Shown here piece after piece: positions 56,383 to 64,000 of a stretch of 64,000 nucleotides of DNA. This DNA comes from Neopestalotiopsis rosae. Its lineage: Eukaryota > Ascomycota > Sordariomycetes > Amphisphaeriales > Sporocadaceae. A model generated the notes under the pieces. It made no database searches. It had not been told where the DNA came from and was given only the letters and a program-made list of their open reading frames with translations. Position numbers and translations under genes: made by a program. How positions within the stretch are numbered: the first letter of the stretch is position 1; each line of letters opens with the position of its first letter. The stretch is from contig JALGAS010000011.1 in NCBI GenBank assembly GCA_023078685.1, positions 310,001 to 374,000 on the forward strand, read 5' to 3'.

Positions 56383-59300
56383 AAATACAGCTTCGAGAGG
56401 CAGATGTGGCTGAGGGATTTTGCACGGGACGAGGTGATGATTCGCAACAGGGCTTATTGTGCTCAGTAGTACTGCAGCCATCGTACCGGTCATCAGCCAA
56501 GAAAGTACCCTCTCGCCCAAAGAAGATCTTGCATTAATCAGGGACACGAAACTCATGAGACGGTGTGCTGGAAAGAACGAGAACACAATGCTTGTCGTAA
56601 GCGGGCCACAAAAAAGAGATATGGCCGGACGGAAGATATCAGCAGGCATGTAGCATAGCGTTTTATTGCTTTGACATACATTAGATGACATGGTCATCTC
56701 CACTAGACAAGAGGATAAAAATCAATATAAGCGATGAAATCATACTGTCTTGATTTTGGCTACACGAGAATAATCACGCACAACCTCATTATTCGAGGAC
56801 CTCGATGTAAATGGCATTCCGGAGTATTACCAGGAGAGTTTCGACTCTTCGAGCCCGTCACCCCGACAGAGGTGATAGATTCCAAGCCTGCTATGAAGGC
56901 TTTGGCAATGTAATCCAACACATTGAGCCGGTTTTTGATGGGATTATACTTGGGAAATAAACACATACATATACAATAATATATGGACTAACTGATTTGA
57001 CACTTTCACCATCCATGCCTCTGTTGAAAACCAAGACTGATTTGTTGGTTATATTGATGGAGCATTATCATTTCTGTTGCTCTGACTTTGCGTACTTGGC
57101 ATTGAAGTTGCCTCATATCATCTATCAAGACAAAACCTGCTCTTTCCAATAACCCAGGCCAAGCAAGCCTGTCTTCTAGCCAAGTACAAGGAGGAAAAGT
57201 TTACTCGACCGTCATATATCGGCAATAAGCCGGGACAAGACGACTCGGCGTCACTTTTCAATATGTAACCATGTATTGTTTGTACCTGGCGATCTTTGTT
57301 GGACCAGGTAGTAGGTATTCCCACTCGGCAGTCCATGACCATGTGGATTGGATAGCTTCCAATCTTGTTCAGCATATGCGCTCGCGAAGCAATACTATAC
57401 TTTTTTGTCCGCTATTCAAGAATTTGGCCAAGATTTACACCAAATTTTTTGGATAAAGGTAAAGAGCACCGCCGAGAAGCATAACTTTTGTAGGATAAAT
57501 TTAAGTACGAACGCTGCTCTAATCGGCCCAGAAAAGTCTCGTAGCCCACTACTCCAATCAACCTCCATCTTTGCGAGAGCCGGTGTCGTGGTGTTTTCTT
57601 GGCTTATCAAAAAGTCCCATCCGCCCGAAGAGACCAGCGTGCGTATCGCAGAGGATGGTGTCTAGGCAATTGGGACCTATATGATGCAACCGCCTTTCCT
57701 AGAGGAAGCCCTGCTGGCTAGCATCGATTGGAGAAATATATGAATTTGAGTTCAGATGGCTTTCCTTTTTCCCGCGTACGGCGAGGTAAAAAGGGAATCG
57801 AGCATAAAGTCTATCCCACTAGTTCGTTGCCCGTTGTGACGAGCTGCATGTCAGACAGGCGTGGGAGTGGAGTAACAAGCTGTGAGCGAATCAATTTCCA
57901 ATATAACCTCAATCGACTGACTCGCAGGCTCGTATGCGTATTTCTAGTCTTTCCCATTCAAGCACCACGGATTCTGAACGTGGTGTTTGTTTGGCGTAAG
58001 TTGGAGCATTATGCTCGGATCTTCCGGCATTCGAGACTGTGAAGGCGACAATCAATGCCTGGCAGTTGAATGCCTCATCTGTGCGAAAGAGAAAGGCGGA
58101 ATTTCTGCTTAGCCTTTGTCGTGGTGGAATATTGCTGGTAACTTGGGTGGTAGCCGTATGCAAAAACGCTCATTGTCCATGTTGCTACTCGTCTTGTCTA
58201 ATGACAGGCGAACCACTCTGGGAACTGTTGGGCATGTTTAAGGCTGATTCGCCGCAAGTCTATACAACCACGAGACACGTATTAGGCTACCCGCTCTATA
58301 ATTCCCTACCTCACGACGATCCCGAATGATCGGTCGATATAGCAAACTGCGCCGGTCCATTTGGTGCACGCCACATTGACTGGACTCGGTCTGGCGTGAG
58401 CTGGGAAGGAGAGTCTTGCTTTCAAGGTTTCTGCAATCAATTCCGGACGGGGAATAAGTCGTGTCTCTTCTGCTGTGATTCAGAAGTTAAACTAATGAAT
58501 GGGAAATCCTCATGGCCAAATTGTTTTGGCATGAATACCATGTCTCACGGGACGGGGGGCAAAAGAAGAAAGGCGTGGCAAGCAGGTGGTTAGTTGCATG
58601 CAAGCTGCCAGGGGCGCTGAGTACCTAGATTACCGCACTTGGGGTCTCTTCTCAAGTGGCATGATGTATGCAACCAATTGCCAAGCTGTGCACGTAGTAG
58701 AGATGAGTTCGAGACCGGCGGTATTGGGTCATTGTGAGTGTATGAAATATAGTCCCGTGAATCAGGCCCAGAATATGTAAATGGTCTCTCTCCTGATGAT
58801 CGATTTCGATATAGATATGAATTACATGGGTCAGAATGCGATGTGGACAAAATCTCACATCTTGAGGTGGAAGGACTGCGACAGTGCATGCATAGTACAG
58901 GAGTTCCAGAACATGCCCAGTATTACTGGTTCTGAAGGGGATCATGCAAACACGTCCATACTATGTAGATCTAAACAAGACGTGGTCGGTCGGGGGAGAT
59001 GCAGCCCTCAGCTTATCATCATGTTCTTATCCCTAGATGGGAGTCGGAGACATGCAGGTTGAGATTCCGGCAGGGAGATTTTGGAAGGCTAGACCAATGA
59101 GAGGTTGCGCGCAAAACACCAATGGCCTGTTTTGTCCATGTTCCTCGCGTGAGCAGGTCGCAAAGGAGTCGAACACGGCCTGTAGAGCCTGTAAAAAAAA
59201 GGTTCAAACGTCATGCATGTATGCACGCCAAGGAGGTCGCAGGCAGAGCTTGACCTGCAAGACGAAAGCCCAAGGTCAAGGTCAAGGTGCATGGACGGAG

Positions 59301-60115
59301 ACGGGTTTGACGGGGGGAGTGGAGCCCATCTCGCCCATTCCATGTCTGCCGATAGATAGGTGACACTGCGCGAGGAATAGGAAAAGAAGCAGAAGACGAA
59401 GGAGAGAGAATGGCCATTAGTGCCGGAGCATATTTCGAGGATTAGCAGCCAGCTCGGTCAGCTAGGGCACTTGCAGTGTAGTGTCGAGTGTAGCTACTGT
59501 ACTATGTAGTAGAGCCCCGCGGCATTCCTCCCGGGGGAAAATGTCTTTGCTGGAAATGGCAAAGGCACAGAAGGAAGCGCATGTGCCATCGATGCTTTTG
59601 GTGCTAATCGACAGAATGATGATGCGGTGGAGTTGAAGTAAAGTTGCCCGTTGTAATGGTGATGCTGCTGATAACCGTTTGCCTGAATCAGTCAACCAGC
59701 CATACGACGCGACGGTTGAACGATAATGGGAATAATCTGCCAAGGACGAAAGAAAAATAATGTGGCTCGCTCTCTGACAGTAAGATTCCAAGATTTGAGC
59801 GGTCGCCGTCGTTGGAGTAATAATGAAACTTAGGGAAGAGAATGCATCCATTCATGCAGAGGTCATTCGGTGCGCACCTGCAGCATGTATGCAGTCATGC
59901 TTTTGCTGGGTGCGTGTATAACCTCAATCTGATGATATTCAGAAGGTTGGTTGGGTGACACATTATGATACTGCTACTACGCACGTTCATAATACAGTGT
60001 AATAAGCAGCAATAGATGGAAAGTGTATGGACAAGATGGGGGTATAGTCATCAGGCTGTTGCAGGGTCACTCAACTGCGCAAAGTTCAAGATTTGGTGCG
60101 TGCAGAAGCTGGCAT

Positions 60116-60138
60116 GGCTGGGCTGGGCTGGGCTGGGG
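60116..60138 (+). repeat. GGGCT short tandem repeat
   Basis: The unit GGGCT is repeated about four times (TGGCTGGGCTGGGCTGGG). G-runs at regular spacing could form a G-quadruplex on the plus strand. Confidence 0.6.
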
Positions 60139-63100
60139 AAAGCCAGGGTTGAGTTGGAGCTTGAGCCAGAATCCCAGATGAGTCCCTCTACGCAGTGCTT
60201 TGCCTAAAAGTCCCCAGGTCGTCAGACTCTCTCTCACGGCACAGGCAAGCATGAACAGGCAATGTACAGTCGTATGTGGTAGGTTATACACAGTAGGTTG
60301 CCAGGCAGCCTAGAAGGTTTAGGCTGACGAGTCGTGTTGCACCACCTCCAAGGCGACCCAAGGCATCCAGCAGGCCAGTTGATGGGGGATGAGGAGACCA
60401 GGTAATCCATGGGGTGGATGGATGTTTGCTCTGGAGCTGGAGTATGGGTGAAAGATCCATGGATGGACGGATATACTCATCTTGAGCCTGGTTTATGGCT
60501 AGAAAAGAAAAGTGATGATAGGCACGCAGGCAGGCAAACGACAACAACCATGAAAACCAGTTTGGCGGGTGATGAATTGCTGTAAACCCCTCGCTCAGGG
60601 TCTTTTGTTTCTACGTATTCTCTCTCTCAGGGCCCTCATGTCACCTGAGACCCTTAACTTCTCTTCGCTTGCTCCCCAGATTGGTATGCACCCATCATGA
60701 TACACGCAGTAGATGGGAAAGGACCCCCGGAGATCGGGATAGTACCTTATGAAACCTCACCGAAGCAACAGCTGCCGGTTGGTGCAGGAACCAACGCTGG
60801 TCTATAATGTACTGTGTAGGCAGTGGAAAGTCCGGCGCGACTACTTTTCACTTTTTTTTTTCCGGAGGGGGCGGGTCTCTCCAACTTGCTGCCCAGTGCC
60901 CAGATGTCTTAGTGAACCAGTGAAGCCACTCGGCCACTCTCTCGATTGTACTTGCTCTTTTGCGACTGCCCATCCAGCAGTAGCAGCGAAAATACTTAGT
61001 ACATGTCCCCACAAGCATTTATCGCATCGACTGCCGCCGCCGCCTTCGCCGAGTCCAAGTGGACTTCTGACTTGTGCACTGAAAGAGTTTTTTCTCTCTC
61101 TCATCTTTGGCCCTTCTGTTTTCTCTTCCATTTCTGGGGGTCGCATGTTCATTTCTGGTCACGGGCAAAGTCCCAAGGTATTTTCCGATTTTTCTTCTGG
61201 TCTGTTACCGCATACAGCTCACGCACTGTGTATCCTTGCTCGTTTCCAAGTGCTGTCCGGAGCATCCTACCCTTTAGGGGCCAAGTGCGAGGCTGACGAC
61301 AAGAAGCCCAGCAATTTTTTCCCTGCCAATTTTTTCTTTCCTTCTCTCAGGCTTGCTTGGCCTGCTGGTTGCCCTGGGCCCGCTGGCCATCCCATGGCCC
61401 TGCACCCCATGCTGCCCATCTTGCCCATGTCGTTCGATGTTGTGCCAGCATGTTTCCCGCCCCAGCTTGTCTCTGTTCCATGTTCTGTTCATTGTCGACC
61501 AATCACAGCCACGGTGGAACTGCTTTTGGGAAGAGATCAGAGCTTCTTGAGCTTACAACCGAACGCCAGGATCGCAAGATGGTGCATGTAATAAATGCAG
61601 AATGCAGGATGCAGAAACTCACATCCCCATTCGAGGATGGTGCAGTAGGTAATCGATTCCAATGGCTCTCAAGCTCTGGTTGCTGGGTTGCTACTGCAAA
61701 TGCAGGCTGCGGATGTAAGTCTGCTTGTCCTGGCAATGCATAGTCTTCTATATCTGATGCTACCTCTGAGCTCATACCCTTTCTTACCGCTTTTTCATGT
61801 CCATTCTTCTGTTCTGTCTCTTGTATGCGAACGAGGATCCCTTCTTGGATTTCCATTTCCCAGGTCGGTTGTGATATCATTTTCATGCATCCACCGTCAC
61901 TTTCCGAGTCTGTTTTTGTTTATTATTCATCACATCTAATTTGACTGGGCCGCACTTCCTCGGCAACACAACGGTCATTACGGTCATTACCTGCGAGGAC
62001 GAGTCCCATACCCATAAACCGGCGTAACTGTTCTCCTTTGCCCAGTTAGCGTTGAGCCGATACTACTGGGACCAGACAGAGAAGGTCAATTGGGTATGTA
62101 ATAGGAAAAACAACTCAACTGGATCACTTACGTACAAGTGGCAGCTCATGCGTTAGCAAGCTAAAAAAGAGCTCTGACGAGAGAGGGAAGGAAAAAAAAA
62201 AAAGAGGAACGGAAGACCCCTAAAACACAGAGTCGACCACTTGGACCGCGCCGCCGGAGACGCACACACCAATCAGTGGTCTTGCGACGGAGCCCAGCCT
62301 TTCTCCAAGTGTACCCTGGTCCCTGCAACCGTGCAACGCTGCCATGCTCCGGGTACCTCCCGTGGGGCCAAGAATTGAGCCTAGACAAATGTCACTTTTC
62401 ATTCCGCATTACCGACATCAGAACCCAGAAATTTTTTCTCTCTGCTCGTCTATGTGACTTTTCATTTTTTTTTCCCTCTTGCCGTCGATCACTCCAGCAC
62501 CCAAACCCAATGAGCCACGTACAGTACATCTTCTACTGCTCGCATACAGTGTTGCTCATCATAGAACTAAGGTACGAAGTAGTCTGTGTGGTAGGGACGA
62601 TTCGGCTCTTCCTTACGCGTGCCTTCCCACCCTTCTCAGCGCATCTGCCGCAGCCTTGACACATCCTTGACGTCGTCGTCCTGTTTCGTTGACTTTTATC
62701 GGCGGGCGCCTGTTTTTCTTTTCTCGCAGACCCCTTTCTTGTCTCATGTCACACTAGGCGCCAGTGACACTTTTTCTCCCTCGGAGGGATATGTACATTT
62801 TTCAGAAGGACTTTGTGATTTCTTCTTTGATGATCTCGCTCTTCTCCAATCTTCAACAAATCCCTCGACAAATCCCTCGAGGTCTTGTCCGAGATCCCAA
62901 AAGCAGGGACCACTGCTGCTACACTATAGACCTCCACACGATAGAATGGACCCGATGCACTATGCTAGAAATGATGAATCCATCCAGTACGTACAGATCA
63001 TACTCGACCCATAGAGCTAAGATGTTAGCCAAGGTCTCGTTCGACTATGACACTAAGTTACGGGGCTACTGTACTGGGAAGTGCTTTTCTTCTGCTGCCT

Positions 63101-63819
63101 CCCATATTGCCTCGCTGCTATTCGTCGCTCACTTTTGCGCACTGTTCAACCTTTGGCACACCCTTCTGCTTTTTTTTTTTCTCTCTTCCCTTCGTCTAAG
63201 ACGTCGGGCCCAAGACGTAGTAGTGTAGAGGTACTAGGTCCTACGCCGCCGCCGCACTCTAGTATTCGTTCCTCTCCCTTCCCTCCTCCCAAGCCTGCAC
63301 TTTTTTTTTTTCCTTCCTTGCCCATCGTCCAAAGAGAAAGAAGAAAAAAAGTCTGTGTCTTGCCATCATATGCTTGTACATACTGTATTCCTATCCCCTC
63401 CATCCCGTCCCATCATCATCCTTTCCCGTCCCCATTGAACACAAACCACCCACCCTTCACTTCCCATTACATTGCCCTTGCGTGTATTGCATCTCTTCCT
63501 GTCCACCGCCTTTCCCGCTCTCTCCATCACTCACCCACCCTTGCACTAATACTTCCCATCGGGTCGTTGTTATTGTTTGTTGTTACTGTAGCATACTATC
63601 TCTCAGAATCATCATCACAAGAAATTCAAAAAGCGTGTACTGTCTGTTCTGTCTGTTGGCGTGCCTAGATCAAACTCGATCGCTGCTTTATTCCGTTCTG
63701 CAGCTGTGCCACAGATTTGATACATACAAACAGGGGATCGTCCGCCCTGCATCACTTACACGAGAGGAGGAAAAAAAAAGTTCCCAAAAGCACTACTTTT
63801 CTCTCTCTCTTTTATTACA

Positions 63820-63838
63820 CGACCCGACCCGACCCGAC
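63820..63838 (+). repeat. CGACC/ACCCG short tandem repeat in the 5' leader
   Basis: Three consecutive GACCC units sit about 35 bases before the ATG at 63871, within the probable 5' UTR. The complement has three G-runs. Confidence 0.6.
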
Positions 63839-63870
63839 ACTCAAATATATCTATCTGCCATTCCCTCACC

Positions 63871-64000
63871 ATGCCTTACGACACTCGCCGTAAATCGCTG
63901 TCCCTGTCCTCTCTAGGAATACACGTACCTACATCCAAGGCTTCCAAGTTAGCCTCATCAACAAACAGCACCAAGGCAGTAGGCAGCATGTCACCCAAGT
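63871..64000 (+). CDS. Start of a conserved fungal gene, cut by the window edge
   Basis: Forty-three codons plus one base are visible from the ATG at 63871, in the context CTCACCATGCC. The N terminus MPYDTRRKSLSLSSLGIHVP is a pattern I associate with a group of conserved fungal proteins, possibly those with a GDS1-like winged-helix region further on, but the diagnostic domain lies outside the window. The visible part is Ser/Thr/Lys-rich, disordered and probably phosphorylated (RRKSLS fits a PKA site). The long pyrimidine-rich region upstream suits a regulatory gene. Gene reality is likely; the family name is a guess. Confidence 0.6.
   Translation, partial: MPYDTRRKSLSLSSLGIHVPTSKASKLASSTNSTKAVGSMSPK

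Larger units (their letters stand above)
56383..63870. other. 7.5-kb gene-free region
   Basis: No gene with domains or splice structure is seen. ORFs are short. The left half is mixed, AT-rich DNA. Short tandem repeats occur: GGGCT units at 60116-60138, AAGGTC units near 59274 and ACCCG units at 63820-63838. From about 60.8 kb the plus strand becomes strongly pyrimidine-rich (long T and CT runs near 60850, 62470, 63170, 63300 and 63805), typical of promoter and 5'-leader DNA of long-leader regulatory genes in filamentous fungi. Several long ORFs there reflect few stops in CT-rich DNA, not coding. Confidence 0.5.

Noticed and set aside
60749..61591. 280-codon plus-strand ORF
   Set aside because: Composition is CT-rich and repetitive, with few stops expected by composition; no domain or start context.
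63081..63916. Long overlapping ORFs just before and across 63871
   Set aside because: They are out of frame with the conserved-looking start at 63871 and consist of pyrimidine-tract translation.

Overview
The window is chromosomal DNA of a filamentous ascomycete, most likely a sordariomycete and plausibly Hypocreales. The signs are short spliceosomal introns (mostly 49-130 nt, GTRNGT donors, CTRAC-like branch points, YAG acceptors), an ascomycete-type laccase, a fungal ATP-dependent PEPCK, the fungus-specific Zds and Yrb30 families, and short GGTA-type repeats in intergenic DNA. I cannot name the species. Fifteen protein genes, one weaker small ORF candidate and one intron-containing tRNA are supported, and a sixteenth gene is cut by the right edge. 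Where introns were present I rebuilt the gene models by matching splice sites and checking reading phase across every junction.

Left part (1-29 kb), accessory in character: an unrecognised 500-aa protein on the minus strand with a probable GC-AG intron; a Zds1/2-type cell-polarity and mitotic-exit regulator; a secreted GH78 alpha-L-rhamnosidase in six exons; a small SET-domain protein; a 178-aa protein with two Cys pairs; a tRNA-Arg(ACG) with a 45-nt intron; a protein with two chromodomains; a secreted laccase; then about 6.5 kb with no convincing gene; then a secreted GH43 beta-xylosidase/arabinofuranosidase. GH78, laccase and GH43 lie within 18 kb of each other and all suit attack on plant cell walls.

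Right part (30-57 kb), mostly housekeeping: a SNF2-family ATPase of the Rad5/Uls1 type; the RanGTP-binding protein Yrb30; SUP35/eRF3, divergent from Yrb30, with a Gln/Gly/Tyr-rich prion-like N domain; PEPCK, the gluconeogenic entry enzyme; a D-2-hydroxyacid dehydrogenase; a possible small membrane protein; and PAN2, the nuclease of the PAN2-PAN3 poly(A) deadenylase. SUP35 and PAN2 both act at the interface of translation termination and poly(A) shortening, but sharing a region does not imply co-regulation.

Far right (56.4-64 kb): a 7.5-kb stretch with no convincing gene, rich in pyrimidine tracts and short tandem repeats, leads to the first 43 codons of a conserved-looking fungal protein that continues beyond the window.

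I found no CRISPR array, prophage, intact transposon or recognisable secondary-metabolite core gene. The points I would look at first are a strong-context CUG codon opening a coding-like N-terminal extension of the SNF2 ATPase, a cysteine at the degenerate nucleophile position of the PAN2 ubiquitin-hydrolase-like domain, an intron inside the SUP35 prion-like domain whose retention would free that domain, a 640-nt intron in PEPCK, and a perfect 14-bp inverted repeat at 41.1 kb.
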